Shown here: in pieces, positions 1 through 7,291 of the stretch
How positions within the stretch are numbered: the first letter of the stretch is position 1
How the letters are laid out: each line of letters opens with the position of its first letter
Assembly: GCA_964551525.1 (NCBI GenBank)
Contig: CAZKCH010000011.1
Coordinates: forward strand, 1 to 16,943
Source: GWA2-46-15 sp964551525
Lineage (GTDB): Bacteria > Patescibacteriota > Minisyncoccia > Minisyncoccales > GWA2-46-15
Length of the DNA: 16,943 nt
Reading direction: 5' to 3'
Program-made: the position numbers and the translations under genes
The notes under the pieces: model-generated
Databases searched by the model: none
The model's input: the letters and a program-made list of their open reading frames with translations, nothing else
Told to the model about the DNA's origin: nothing

Positions 1-330
1 TGTGTTGGGTGTGTTTGGTGGGTTTTGGTTTTGGATGATTTTAAATTAGCCCTGCCGAAAACAAAAGAAGCGGCAAAAATATTCAAGGCCTTAAAATCAA
101 AAATAGAGAGCTTTGCTAAGGGCTCGACTTTGTTTGTTTTGCCTCAAATGGACAATGAAATTATGCGCAGCTGCCGGAATATTGCCGGCATGGAATTAGT
201 CCTTGCCAATAACCTTAATGCCCTGAAAATTTTATCTGTCAAAAATCTGCTTTTTGTCAAAGAAACCATCACCGTCTTCAAGAAATTTTTTAAAAAAGAA
301 GCGTTAACCGAAGATAAAAACGAAGAGTAA
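1..330 (+). CDS. rplD: 50S ribosomal protein L4, C-terminal part (5' partial)
   Basis: The frame is open from base 1 to the TAA at 328-330 and gives the C-terminal ~100 residues of L4, a large-subunit protein that lines the exit tunnel. The segment LDDFKLALPKTKEA followed by an alpha/beta end with AGMELVLANNLNALKILSVKNLLFVKETI matches the C-terminal L4 fold, where the terminal helix follows the 'vd...Ll..k.lv.t..av' pattern. Position directly before rplW is the standard S10-operon order. The gene begins outside the window, so the TTG at 25 is not a start. The first ~34 bases contain only G and T and translate to an unlikely peptide (CVGCVWWVL), so the extreme 5' end may be unreliable sequence. 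Confidence 0.9.
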   Translation, partial: CVGCVWWVLVLDDFKLALPKTKEAAKIFKALKSKIESFAKGSTLFVLPQMDNEIMRSCRNIAGMELVLANNLNALKILSVKNLLFVKETITVFKKFFKKEALTEDKNEE

Positions 331-341
331 AGTTAACTAAG

Positions 342-680
342 ATGTTATTCGGAAAACTTTTCAAAAAACAAGCCAGTCCCAAAAAGCATTCAGAAAAGAA
401 GGCGAAAGTTGAATTGGCAAAACCCGAAGTGAAGGGTTTGTCGATATCGAGCGCCTGCATCATTGCTCCTCATATCACGGAGAAAGCAAATTTTGTTTCC
501 GGCAGCGGCCAATATATTTTTAAAGTGACACCAAGCGCCAATAAAACAGAAATCAAGAAAGCGATCAAAGAGCTTTATCACGTTGATGTTGTCAGCGTAA
601 AAATTATCAATGTTTCTGGCTATAAGAAAGCGATTGTTAAAACGGCTAAGGGCCAGAAAATAGAATTAGCGACTGCTTAA
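342..680 (+). CDS. rplW: 50S ribosomal protein L23
   Basis: L23 binds domain III of 23S rRNA at the exit-tunnel mouth and docks trigger factor and SRP. The 112-aa product has the L23 core from about residue 37, with APHITEKA at 42-49 and the helix-strand IKKAIKELYHVDVVSV at 71-86. The usual length is near 95-100, and the extra residues are a lysine-rich N-terminal stretch (about 1-33) with no recognised fold. The gene starts at ATG 342, eleven bases after rplD, with no Shine-Dalgarno sequence. It is followed four bases later by rplB. Confidence 0.95.
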   Translation: MLFGKLFKKQASPKKHSEKKAKVELAKPEVKGLSISSACIIAPHITEKANFVSGSGQYIFKVTPSANKTEIKKAIKELYHVDVVSVKIINVSGYKKAIVKTAKGQKIELATA

Positions 681-684
681 AAAA

Positions 685-1458
685 ATGGCAAAATATCTTG
701 TTTCCAAAAAAGAACCGGAAAAGGGAATGTTGAGATTCATTAAGAGGAAAGCGGGCCGGGGCTATCTGGGCCGGATTACGGTTAGGCATCGGGGCGGCGG
801 CGCCAAGCGGCTTTATCGCACCTTGGATTTTGGCCAGAGTAAAATGGACATGCCGGCTAAAGTGGTGGCCATCGAATATGATCCGTTCCGGACTGCTTTT
901 ATTGCTCTTTTAGAATACGAAGGCAAAGAAAAAAGATATGTCATTGCCGCCCAGGGTATGAAGGCGGGCGATGAGGTGATTTGCGCTGACAAGGCAGAAA
1001 TAAAAACCGGCAACCGGATGAAAATAAAGAATGTGCCGGTCGGTTTCATGGTTTTCAATGTGGAATTATGGCCGGGCAAGGGCGGAAAGTTAGTCAGGTC
1101 TGCCGGCGCCGGAGCCAAGGTTTTGGCTCAGGAAGGGGGAGAGACTCATTTGGCCATGCCTTCGAAAGAAATCAGAAAGATTTCCGGCGAATGTTTTGCC
1201 ACCATTGGCGTGGCTTCCCACTCGGAACACATTTTTGAAAATGCAGGCAAGGCCGGTATTACTCGGCTAAAAGGTTTTCGGCCGACAGTGAGGGGTTGCG
1301 CGATGAATGCGGTTGATCATCCGCACGGCGGCGGCGAAGGCAAGACCCCGATTGGTTTGAAATATCCGAAGACGCCGTGGGGAAAGAATGCCCGGGGAGT
1401 GAAGACGAGGAATAAGAAAAAATGGACGAATAAATATATAATTCAAAGAAGAAAATAA
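685..1458 (+). CDS. rplB: 50S ribosomal protein L2
   Basis: L2 is a primary 23S rRNA binder needed for subunit association and the peptidyl-transferase centre. The 257-aa product carries the RNA-binding segment GRITVRHRGGGAKRLYR (29-45) and the invariant VDHPHGGGEG loop at 210-219, which contains the histidine linked to peptidyl transfer. It ends in a basic tail (KKKWTNKYIIQRRK). It is about 15 residues shorter than the common ~273-aa form, and the loss is at the N-terminus. The ATG at 685 follows a run of A with no SD. The next gene, rpsS, begins one base after the stop codon. Confidence 0.97.
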   Translation: MAKYLVSKKEPEKGMLRFIKRKAGRGYLGRITVRHRGGGAKRLYRTLDFGQSKMDMPAKVVAIEYDPFRTAFIALLEYEGKEKRYVIAAQGMKAGDEVICADKAEIKTGNRMKIKNVPVGFMVFNVELWPGKGGKLVRSAGAGAKVLAQEGGETHLAMPSKEIRKISGECFATIGVASHSEHIFENAGKAGITRLKGFRPTVRGCAMNAVDHPHGGGEGKTPIGLKYPKTPWGKNARGVKTRNKKKWTNKYIIQRRK

Positions 1459-1459
1459 T

Positions 1460-1843
1460 ATGTCACGAAGCACTAAAAAAGGCCCATATATAGATGAAAA
1501 ATTGCTGGCAAAAGTCAGCAAGCTTCAGGCCGGGTCAAAAGAGATTATCAAGACCTGGGCGAGGCGATGCACTATTTGTCCGGAAATGATCGGTTTTACT
1601 TTTGGCGTTCATAACGGCAAGGAATTTGTTTTAGTGCAAGTGAGCGAAGAAATGATCGGCCACAAATTAGGCGAATTTTCCGCTACCACCAGGTTTTCCC
1701 GACACGGCGGCAGAATGCAGCGGGAATTGGAAGCTAAGGCAGCCGAAACCGAAGCGGCCAAGGTGCAGGCAGTCAAGGAAACAGAGGCCAAACCCGGAGC
1801 GGTAAAGGCAGCGGTAAAGCCAGCGGCAAAAACTGCAAAATAA
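1460..1843 (+). CDS. rpsS: 30S ribosomal protein S19 with C-terminal extension
   Basis: S19 sits in the small-subunit head and contacts S13 and the A-site finger. MSRSTKKGPYIDEKLL at the N-terminus, HNGKEFVLVQVSEEMIGHKLGEFSATTRF (51-79) and HGG (82-84) are diagnostic. The canonical protein is about 92 aa. This one is 127 aa, and residues ~93-127 form an Ala/Lys/Glu-rich, low-complexity tail that is probably disordered. The start ATG 1460 has no SD, and rplV starts one base after its stop, so translational coupling is likely. Confidence 0.96.
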   Translation: MSRSTKKGPYIDEKLLAKVSKLQAGSKEIIKTWARRCTICPEMIGFTFGVHNGKEFVLVQVSEEMIGHKLGEFSATTRFSRHGGRMQRELEAKAAETEAAKVQAVKETEAKPGAVKAAVKPAAKTAK

Positions 1844-1844
1844 T

Positions 1845-2375
1845 ATGGAAATTATTGCTAAATTAAACAATTTAAGAATGTCCGCGAGGAAAGTGCGTTT
1901 AGTAGCGGATATGATCCGCAACAAGAGTGTCTTGAAAGCCAAGACCGACCTTATGTTTTCTCCTCGTTTAGGGGCGAAGGCCTTTGCTAAATTATTGGAT
2001 TCGGCGATCGCTAATGCTAAAAATAATTTTCAGCTTGACGAAAACGATCTTTATATCAGCAAGGCCTTTGTTGATGATGGCCGGAAACTGAAACGCTGGC
2101 GGCCCAGATCGCGCGGTCGGGCTTTTCCGATTCAGAAAAAAACATCGCATTTAACCATTGTTCTCAGCGAGAAAGAGGGTAAGGCGGGAAAGATTAAAAA
2201 AACAGCGCCGGAGAAGAAATCGGAAATCAAACCGCTGGAAACAAAAACAAAAGAAAAGGGATTTGCGGCGAAAACGAGAAAAGAAAGATTCGACAAAGAG
2301 GGCACCGAAGTGGCTTTAAAGCAAAAATCAGCGGGCCAGGGATTAAAGCGCATTTTTAGAAGAAAAGCATTTTAA
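1845..2375 (+). CDS. rplV: 50S ribosomal protein L22 with long charged C-terminal tail
   Basis: L22 binds 23S rRNA and its beta-hairpin narrows the exit tunnel. The core occupies residues 1-110: LRMSARKVRLVADMIRNKS (10-28), the SAIANAKNN helix (53-61), and the hairpin region GRKLKRWRPRSRGRAFPI (79-96) followed by SHLTIVLSEK. Bacterial L22 normally ends near 110-115. Residues ~111-176 here are a Lys/Glu-rich tail unlike any domain I recognise, ending RIFRRKAF. No SD precedes ATG 1845. Confidence 0.95.
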   Translation: MEIIAKLNNLRMSARKVRLVADMIRNKSVLKAKTDLMFSPRLGAKAFAKLLDSAIANAKNNFQLDENDLYISKAFVDDGRKLKRWRPRSRGRAFPIQKKTSHLTIVLSEKEGKAGKIKKTAPEKKSEIKPLETKTKEKGFAAKTRKERFDKEGTEVALKQKSAGQGLKRIFRRKAF

Positions 2376-2384
2376 ATCATAAAC

Positions 2385-3050
2385 ATGTCAAGGAAAACAA
2401 AACCAAAAGCCCTCAGAATTAGGGGCATGGACGACTGGGAATCAAAAGGTTTTTATGGCAGAAAGTTTCCCGCAATGCTGGAAGAGGATTTTTTCATCCG
2501 GAAATTTTTGGATAAGAAAACCAGTGAAGCCGGAGTAGAAAGCATTAAAATTGAAAGATCATCGGGTAAAATCAATGTCATTATCAAATCTGCCCGGCCG
2601 GGCTTGATTATCGGCCGAGGCGGAAGCGGCGCTGAAGAACTGAAAAAGGAACTGAAGAAAAAACTTCTTGTTTTAAAAAAGAAAAGAAGGTCAAAAACAA
2701 CGTTGCCAGAAATCAGGATAGAGATTCAGGAACTCCGCAATCCCTGGCTGTCCGCGGTTTTGGTGGGTCAATCCATTGCCAAGCAGATCGTGAAAAGAAT
2801 GCCTTTCCGGAGAGTGATTAAGCAAACGATTGACAATGCCATGGAAAACAAAGAGATCAAAGGCGTGCGGATTGAGCTCGCCGGCCGCTTAGACGGCGCT
2901 GATATTGCCCGTACCGAATGGCTGAAAAAGGGCCGTTTGCCCCGCCAGACATTAAGATCAGATATTGATTATTCTGAAACAAGGGCGTTGTGTACTTATG
3001 GAATTGTTGGTATAAAGGTTTGGCTGTATAAAGGCGAAAAATTCGAATAA
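2385..3050 (+). CDS. rpsC: 30S ribosomal protein S3
   Basis: S3 forms part of the mRNA entry tunnel and its helicase activity. The 221-aa product has the N-terminal region with WESKGFYG, a type-II KH domain whose GXXG loop is the GRGGSG at residues 77-82, and a C-terminal domain with GRLDGADIARTEWLKKGRLPRQTLRSDIDY. All are characteristic and the length is normal. ATG 2385 lies nine bases after rplV with no SD. rplP follows six bases after the stop. Confidence 0.97.
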   Translation: MSRKTKPKALRIRGMDDWESKGFYGRKFPAMLEEDFFIRKFLDKKTSEAGVESIKIERSSGKINVIIKSARPGLIIGRGGSGAEELKKELKKKLLVLKKKRRSKTTLPEIRIEIQELRNPWLSAVLVGQSIAKQIVKRMPFRRVIKQTIDNAMENKEIKGVRIELAGRLDGADIARTEWLKKGRLPRQTLRSDIDYSETRALCTYGIVGIKVWLYKGEKFE

Positions 3051-3056
3051 ATAAAT

Positions 3057-3461
3057 ATGTTATTACCCAAGAAAGTAAAACATCGCAAATGGCATAAGGG
3101 CCGGTCGCGCGGCGTGGAATCAAGGGCGGTCGAGTTATCCTTTGGGTCTTTTGGCTTAAAAAGTTTGGGCACGGTTTGGGTGACCAGCCGCCAATTAGAA
3201 GCAGCGAGGCGGGCCATTCTGCGCTATTTTAAAAAAGGCGGCCGCATGTGGCTGAGGATTTTTCCCGACAAGCCCATTACCAGCAAGGGCAATGAAGTGC
3301 CCATGGGCAGCGGTAAGGGCACGGTTGATCATTATGCTTTTCCGATTAAGCCCGGCCGAATCATTTTTGAGATTGACGGTATTCCTGAAGACCAGGCGAG
3401 AGAGGCATTAAAAATCGCGGGCAATAAATTATCAATCAAGACCATATTCATCAAGAAATAA
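3057..3461 (+). CDS. rplP: 50S ribosomal protein L16
   Basis: L16 is a late-assembly protein near the A and P sites of the 50S subunit. The 134-aa product aligns along its length: KHRKWHKGRSRG (8-19), SFGSFGLKSLG (28-38), RQLEAARRAI (45-54), IFPDKPIT (68-75), MGSGKGTVDHY (83-93) and the IKTIFIKK end. Residue 82, just before MGSGKG, is Pro. In E. coli and most bacteria this place holds the arginine (Arg81) that RoxA/YcfD hydroxylates. The start is ATG 3057 without an SD, and rpmC begins two bases after the stop. Confidence 0.97.
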   Translation: MLLPKKVKHRKWHKGRSRGVESRAVELSFGSFGLKSLGTVWVTSRQLEAARRAILRYFKKGGRMWLRIFPDKPITSKGNEVPMGSGKGTVDHYAFPIKPGRIIFEIDGIPEDQAREALKIAGNKLSIKTIFIKK

Positions 3462-3463
3462 CC

Positions 3464-3661
3464 ATGAAAATCACGGCGAAAATTCGGGAATGGCGGGAAA
3501 AGAGCAAGGCCTCCCTTGACCAGGAGATCGCGCCCTTAAAAGAAAAGCTTCGCTTCTTGCATTTTCAGCTTTCTTCAGGCAAAATCAAGAATAACCATGA
3601 AATCCGACAGGTAAAAAAAGATATTGCCAGGATAATGACGATCATGAAGCAAAAAGCATAA
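3464..3661 (+). CDS. rpmC: 50S ribosomal protein L29
   Basis: L29 is a small two-helix protein next to L23 at the exit tunnel. The 65-aa product is all helical, and residues 25-55 (PLKEKLRFLHFQLSSGKIKN then HEIRQVKKDIARI) match the L29 pattern of 'L..eLf.LRfq...gql.n...ir.vRr.IARi'. The last residues, MKQKA plus the stop, are encoded by a short repeat that also ends rpsE (see repeats). It lies between rplP and rpsQ as expected. Confidence 0.93.
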   Translation: MKITAKIREWREKSKASLDQEIAPLKEKLRFLHFQLSSGKIKNNHEIRQVKKDIARIMTIMKQKA

Positions 3662-3675
3662 AACATAAAACATGA
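3644..3675 (+). repeat. CATAAAACAT-type repeat, copy 1 (rpmC-rpsQ)
   Basis: The 19-mer CATAAAACATAAAACATGA (3657-3675) holds the rpmC stop and the rpsQ start. It is identical at 5736-5754 and has one difference at 7280-7298. Bases 3644-3666 match the end of rpsE (7274-7296) at 22 of 23 positions, giving the endings MKQKA and MKHKA in two unrelated proteins. Confidence 0.75.
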
Positions 3676-3902
3676 AACAGCAATTAAACGGAATCGTTGT
3701 TTCCGACAAAATGTCAAAAACCATCGTGGTTGAGGTCGAAAGAGACAAGATTTATCCTAAGTATAAGGCGCGGTTTCGTGTTTCCAAGAAATATAAAGTT
3801 CATGACGAGAAAGGCGAATACAAGACCGGTGACCGGATTATCATTGAGGAATGCCGGCCATTAAGCAAAGATAAAAAATGGCGAGCTGTCAAGAAGATTT
3901 AA
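3672..3902 (+). CDS. rpsQ: 30S ribosomal protein S17
   Basis: S17 is a primary 16S rRNA binder with an OB fold. The 76-aa product shows the family pattern LNGIVVSDKMSKTIVVEVER at 5-24, then KYKVHDEKGEYKTGDRIIIEECRPLSKDKKWRAVK. The length is typical. The start ATG 3672 is supplied by the repeat CATAAAACAT...ATGA between rpmC and rpsQ. There is no SD. rplN follows four bases after the stop. Confidence 0.95.
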   Translation: MKQQLNGIVVSDKMSKTIVVEVERDKIYPKYKARFRVSKKYKVHDEKGEYKTGDRIIIEECRPLSKDKKWRAVKKI

Positions 3903-3906
3903 TAAC

Positions 3907-4278
3907 ATGATTCAACTTCGCACCATGGTCACCGTGGCTGATAATTCCGGGGCAAAAATCGTCCAGTGTTTTCATATTATGGGCGGCTCCAAAAGGAAAT
4001 GGGGCGTGATCGGTGATATTATTGTCGGCGTCATTAAAGAAGCGGAGCCGCGGCGATTGGTTAAAAAGCACGAAGTGATTAAAGCCGTGATTGCCAGGCA
4101 GAGGAAAAGTTTTCGCCGGGCGGACGGCACTTATCTCCGTTTTGACGACAACGCCGTCATTATTTTGGAAGGGGCGACCAAAGATCCGAAGGGCGGCCGC
4201 ATTTTCGGGCCGATTCCCAAAGAATTGAAAGAAAAGGGCTTTGAGAAAATAAGCAACTTGGCCGAAGAAATAGTGTAA
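3907..4278 (+). CDS. rplN: 50S ribosomal protein L14
   Basis: L14 lies at the intersubunit interface, making bridges to 16S rRNA, and is the binding site of the silencing factor RsfS. The 123-aa product starts MIQLRTMVTVADNSGAK and contains the diagnostic GDIIVGVIKEAEPRR and FDDNAVIILEGATKDPKGGRIFGPIPKEL. Length and sequence are normal for the family. ATG 3907 has no SD, and rplX starts five bases after the stop. Confidence 0.97.
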   Translation: MIQLRTMVTVADNSGAKIVQCFHIMGGSKRKWGVIGDIIVGVIKEAEPRRLVKKHEVIKAVIARQRKSFRRADGTYLRFDDNAVIILEGATKDPKGGRIFGPIPKELKEKGFEKISNLAEEIV

Positions 4279-4283
4279 ATATC

Positions 4284-4592
4284 ATGAAGATAAAAAAGAA
4301 CGATCAAATTATTGTTATCTCCGGCAAGGACAGAGGCAAGAAAGGCAAGGTTCTTCGCGTTTTTCCCAAAGAAGGCAAGGTTTTGGTCGAGGGCATGAAT
4401 ATCAAGAAAAAGCATTCCCGGCCGAAAAAATCAGGGGAAAAAGGGGAGGTGCTCAGTTTATCCCGGCCGTTTGACGCTTCTAATGTTAAGGTTATTTGCC
4501 CCAAATGCAGCCAGCCGGCCCGGATCGGTTATAAGTTGACGGAAAAAAACAAATTCAGAATTTGTAAAAAATGCAAGCAGGAGTTTAATTAA
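4284..4592 (+). CDS. rplX: 50S ribosomal protein L24, zinc-ribbon form
   Basis: L24 is an early assembly initiator of the 50S subunit. The KOW motif is at residues 5-32 (KNDQIIVISGKDRGKKGKV). The C-terminal part has two Cys pairs, CPKC at 72-75 and CKKC at 94-97, spaced as in the zinc-binding ('C+') form of L24, whereas the E. coli type has lost them. The 102-aa length is usual. It is flanked by rplN and rplE. Confidence 0.95.
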   Translation: MKIKKNDQIIVISGKDRGKKGKVLRVFPKEGKVLVEGMNIKKKHSRPKKSGEKGEVLSLSRPFDASNVKVICPKCSQPARIGYKLTEKNKFRICKKCKQEFN

Positions 4593-4597
4593 AACAT

Positions 4598-5152
4598 ATG
4601 AGATTTAAAGAAAAATATAACAAAGAAGTAGTGCCCGCGATGATGGAAAAATTTGGCTATAAAAATAAAATGGCCGTGCCTCGGATTGAAAAAGTAGTGG
4701 TCAATACCGGTTTTGGCCGATTGGCAGTGACGGTGACCGGCGACGAACACAAAAAGATGACCCAGAGCATTATTGATGATTTATCTGCCATTTGCGGCCA
4801 GCGGCCGGCATTAACTCTTTCTAAGAAATCAATCGCTTCTTTTAAATTAAGAAAGAATCTGGCCATTGGCGCGAAAGTGACTTTAAGGAAGAAAAAAATG
4901 GAGGATTTTGTGGATCGGCTGATCGGTATGGTTTTGCCCAGAACCAGGGATTTTCAGGGATTGAGTCCGAAGAGCATTGATCGCAGCGGTAATCTGACCA
5001 TCGGCGTTAAGGAGCAGATCACTTTTCCCGAGGTTTCTCCGGAAAGCGCGAAAAGGATTTTCGGACTGGAAGCGGTGATTCATACGACGGCCAAAAATCA
5101 GGAAGAGGGATTGGCATTATTAAAATTAATGGGATTTCCGTTTAAAGCATAG
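4598..5152 (+). CDS. rplE: 50S ribosomal protein L5
   Basis: L5 binds 5S rRNA in the central protuberance. The 184-aa product has PRIEKVVVNTGFG (28-40), the RPALTLSKKSIASFKLRKNLAIGAKVTLR segment (69-97), and the C-terminal LPRTRDFQGLSPKSIDRSGNLTIGVKEQITFPE, which are all hallmarks of the family. Length is normal. ATG 4598 follows rplX by five bases and has no SD. The zinc-type S14 gene begins three bases downstream. Confidence 0.97.
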   Translation: MRFKEKYNKEVVPAMMEKFGYKNKMAVPRIEKVVVNTGFGRLAVTVTGDEHKKMTQSIIDDLSAICGQRPALTLSKKSIASFKLRKNLAIGAKVTLRKKKMEDFVDRLIGMVLPRTRDFQGLSPKSIDRSGNLTIGVKEQITFPEVSPESAKRIFGLEAVIHTTAKNQEEGLALLKLMGFPFKA

Positions 5153-5155
5153 AAT

Positions 5156-5341
5156 ATGGCGACTGAAGCTCAAATTGCAAAATCAATGAAGAAGCCGAAA
5201 TTTAAAAGCCGTTTAACCAGGCGCTGTTTCCGCTGCGGCCGGAAACGGGCCTATATGAGGGACTTCGGATTATGCAGAATATGTTTTAGGGAAGCCGCTC
5301 ACAGAGGCGAAGTACCGGGAGTAACAAAATCATCGTGGTAA
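5156..5341 (+). CDS. rpsN: 30S ribosomal protein S14, type Z (zinc-binding)
   Basis: S14 is a small-subunit head protein. This is the short, zinc-binding form (61 aa): CFRC at residues 24-27 and CRIC at 40-43 form the four-Cys site, with GRKRAYMRDFGLCRICFRE around it and the conserved end GEVPGVTKSSW. The longer C-minus form (~100 aa) is not present here. It is the standard neighbour of rplE and rpsH. The start ATG 5156 has no SD. Confidence 0.96.
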   Translation: MATEAQIAKSMKKPKFKSRLTRRCFRCGRKRAYMRDFGLCRICFREAAHRGEVPGVTKSSW

Positions 5342-5345
5342 AAAC

Positions 5346-5732
5346 ATGGATCCTATTGCCCAAATGTTAAATCAAATAAAGAACGCGCAGATGGCTGGTA
5401 AAGAAACAACGAGCGTTTACTTTTCGAATTTCAAAAACGAGGTTTTGAAGATTTTAGAGAAGAACAATTTCATCTTAAAATTTGAGAAAAAGGGCCGGAG
5501 CCCGAAAAAGGCCTTGGATATCTTTTTGAAGTACGAAGAGAAAATGCCGGTTTTCAATGATTGTAAAAAGGTTTCCAAGCCGGGGCGAAAGATTTTTCTG
5601 CCCGCGAATAAAATTAAAACCAGCCATGGCGGCCAAGGCATTACCATTATTTCTACCAGCAAGGGTTTAATGACCGGTTATGAGGCGAGAAAACAAAAAT
5701 TAGGCGGAGAAGTAATTTGTGAAATATGGTAG
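5346..5732 (+). CDS. rpsH: 30S ribosomal protein S8
   Basis: S8 binds helix 21 of 16S rRNA; in E. coli it also represses the spc operon. The product is 128 aa. The N-terminal DPIAQMLNQIKNAQMAGKET (2-21) and the C-terminal IISTSKGLMTGYEARKQKLGGEVICEIW (101-128) match the family. The middle, including KPGRKIFLPANKI, is shorter and more divergent than in E. coli, which is common in small genomes. No SD precedes ATG 5346. Confidence 0.95.
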   Translation: MDPIAQMLNQIKNAQMAGKETTSVYFSNFKNEVLKILEKNNFILKFEKKGRSPKKALDIFLKYEEKMPVFNDCKKVSKPGRKIFLPANKIKTSHGGQGITIISTSKGLMTGYEARKQKLGGEVICEIW

Positions 5733-5735
5733 TAT

Positions 5736-5754
5736 CATAAAACATAAAACATGA
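5736..5754 (+). repeat. CATAAAACAT-type repeat, copy 2 (rpsH-rplF)
   Basis: Identical in all 19 bases to 3657-3675. It supplies the ATG of rplF (5751-5753). Confidence 0.75.
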
Positions 5755-6335
5755 GCAGAGTAGGCAAAAAACCAATCTTAATACCCGCGAATGTCCAGGT
5801 TTCGCTGGCAGGACAGAACTTAACCGTTAAAGGCCCGAAAGGAGAGCTTTCTTTTGAGGTTTCTCCGGATATTGCCGTGGCCATCAGCGGAAACCAGATC
5901 GTGTTTTCCATCAAGCCGGAAAGCATCAGTAAGGTTTCCACTTCAAAGCAGAAAAAGGCAATGAAATCGGTCTGGGGATCTTCTCGGAATATTATCAATA
6001 ATTTGATTGAGGGCGTGGTCAGCGGCTTTGAAAAGAAATTAGAGTTTGAGGGCGTGGGTTATCGGGCCGAGGTTAAAGACGGGGATTTATCCATGTTTTT
6101 GGGCTTTACCCATCCGGTTATAGTAAAGAAAGCAGGGGGGATTAATTTCAGCGTTGATAAAAACATCATTACCGTTTCCGGGATTGATAAAAAGTTAGTC
6201 GGCCAAGTGGCCTCGACAATTAAAGCGAAAAAGATTCCCGATCCTTATAAAGCCAAGGGAATTAAATATCTGGGCGAAGTGATTAAAAGAAAGGCGGGCA
6301 AGAAAGCAGCCGGAGCTACTACTACAGGGAAATAA
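5751..6335 (+). CDS. rplF: 50S ribosomal protein L6
   Basis: L6 lies near the GTPase-associated centre of the 50S subunit. The 194-aa product has two duplicated alpha/beta domains: MSRVGKKPILIPANVQV at the start, LTVKGPKGELSFEV in domain 1, FEGVGYRAEV at the domain junction, and the signature PDPYKAKGIKYLGEVIKRKAGKKA near the end. A short Ala/Thr-rich tail (AAGATTTGK) makes it slightly longer than the usual ~178 aa. The start codon ATG 5751 lies inside a short repeat shared with two other spacers in this cluster. Confidence 0.97.
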   Translation: MSRVGKKPILIPANVQVSLAGQNLTVKGPKGELSFEVSPDIAVAISGNQIVFSIKPESISKVSTSKQKKAMKSVWGSSRNIINNLIEGVVSGFEKKLEFEGVGYRAEVKDGDLSMFLGFTHPVIVKKAGGINFSVDKNIITVSGIDKKLVGQVASTIKAKKIPDPYKAKGIKYLGEVIKRKAGKKAAGATTTGK

Positions 6336-6365
6336 GAATATAGAAGATAGAAAATTAAAATAACT

Positions 6366-6716
6366 ATGGATTCCAAAATAAAAAAAGCAAAACGAATAAG
6401 AAAGCATTGCCGGATAAGAGCCAAGATTAAAGGAACGGCGGCGAGGCCGCGGTTTTCCGTTTTTCGTTCTTCAAAACACCTTTTTGTCCAGCTGATTGAT
6501 GATGAAAAAAACAAAACCATTGTCAGCGCTTCTGACCAGGAGATAAAAAGCAAGGCGGATAAAAAAGTGTCGGTTCAAGAATTGGGAAAATTGATTGCTC
6601 AAAAAGCAGTCGACAAGAAAATCAAGAAAGTTGTTTTTGACCGGGGTGGTTATAAATATCATGGCCAGATCAAGGCCTTGGCTGATGCCGCTCGGGAAGC
6701 AGGGCTTGAGTTTTAA
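6366..6716 (+). CDS. rplR: 50S ribosomal protein L18
   Basis: L18 binds 5S rRNA together with L5. The 116-aa product starts with a basic region (KIKKAKRIRKHCRIRAKIKG), then PRFSVFRSSKHLFVQLIDDEKNKTIVSAS and the C-terminal FDRGGYKYHGQIKALADAAREAGLEF, which is the family signature. Length is typical. It starts at ATG 6366, 30 bases after rplF, without an SD, and is followed by a repeat-filled 44-bp spacer before rpsE. Confidence 0.97.
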   Translation: MDSKIKKAKRIRKHCRIRAKIKGTAARPRFSVFRSSKHLFVQLIDDEKNKTIVSASDQEIKSKADKKVSVQELGKLIAQKAVDKKIKKVVFDRGGYKYHGQIKALADAAREAGLEF

Positions 6717-6757
6717 TTCCTAATTCCTAATTACTAATTTCTAATTACTAATCACTA
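6714..6757 (+). repeat. CTAATT-type tandem repeat between rplR and rpsE
   Basis: The 44-bp spacer is made of imperfect repeats of CTAATTCCTAATTACTAATT type. The first unit includes the rplR stop codon. It holds no gene or clear signal, and its length is unusual in this otherwise tight cluster. Confidence 0.65.
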
Positions 6758-6760
6758 TTT

Positions 6761-7291
6761 ATGTTTCCGGATAAATCAATGGATCAAAATCGGGGAGAAA
6801 GAAGGCCTTTCGGGCAGAGAAGCCGGTCGTTTTTCAGTAAGCCAAAGTCAGAATTTGATTCAAAGCTTTTGGATTTGGCTCGGGTGACCAGGGTGACGGC
6901 GGGAGGCAAGCACATGAGGTTTAGGGCGGTGATTGTGGCCGGCAATAAAATGGGTAAAGTCGGCGTGGGCGTGGCCAAGGGCGTTGATGTTCAGGAAGCA
7001 GTGGCTAAATCCACCCGCCAGGCAAAAAAGAATATGATTGAGGTGCCGATTGTGAGAGAGACGATTCCCCATGAGGTTTATGCTAAATACGGACCGGCTA
7101 AATTAATTTTGAAACCACAGCGGCAAGGCCGGGGATTGGTAGCCGGTGGCACGATCAGGGCAATTTGTATTTTGGCCGGCATCAAGAACATTTCCTCAAA
7201 ATTACTGGGCCGGACGAGCAATAAGCTTAATAATGCCATGGCTATGATCGAAGCGCTGAAGAAACTAAAAGTCATGAAGCATAAAGCATAA
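6761..7291 (+). CDS. rpsE: 30S ribosomal protein S5
   Basis: S5 lines the mRNA entry channel and affects fidelity. The 176-aa product carries the S5 RNA-binding domain: LARVTRVTAGGKHMRFRAVIVAGN at about 38-61, then KVGVGVAKGVDVQEAVAKSTRQAKKNM. The C-terminal domain follows with GRGLVAGGTIRAICILAGIKNISSKLLGRTSN. Another ATG lies six codons downstream (6779), and either could be the start. The last residues MKHKA and the stop are encoded by a repeat also found at the end of rpmC. The next gene is rplO: no L30 gene lies between. Confidence 0.96.
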   Translation: MFPDKSMDQNRGERRPFGQRSRSFFSKPKSEFDSKLLDLARVTRVTAGGKHMRFRAVIVAGNKMGKVGVGVAKGVDVQEAVAKSTRQAKKNMIEVPIVRETIPHEVYAKYGPAKLILKPQRQGRGLVAGGTIRAICILAGIKNISSKLLGRTSNKLNNAMAMIEALKKLKVMKHKA

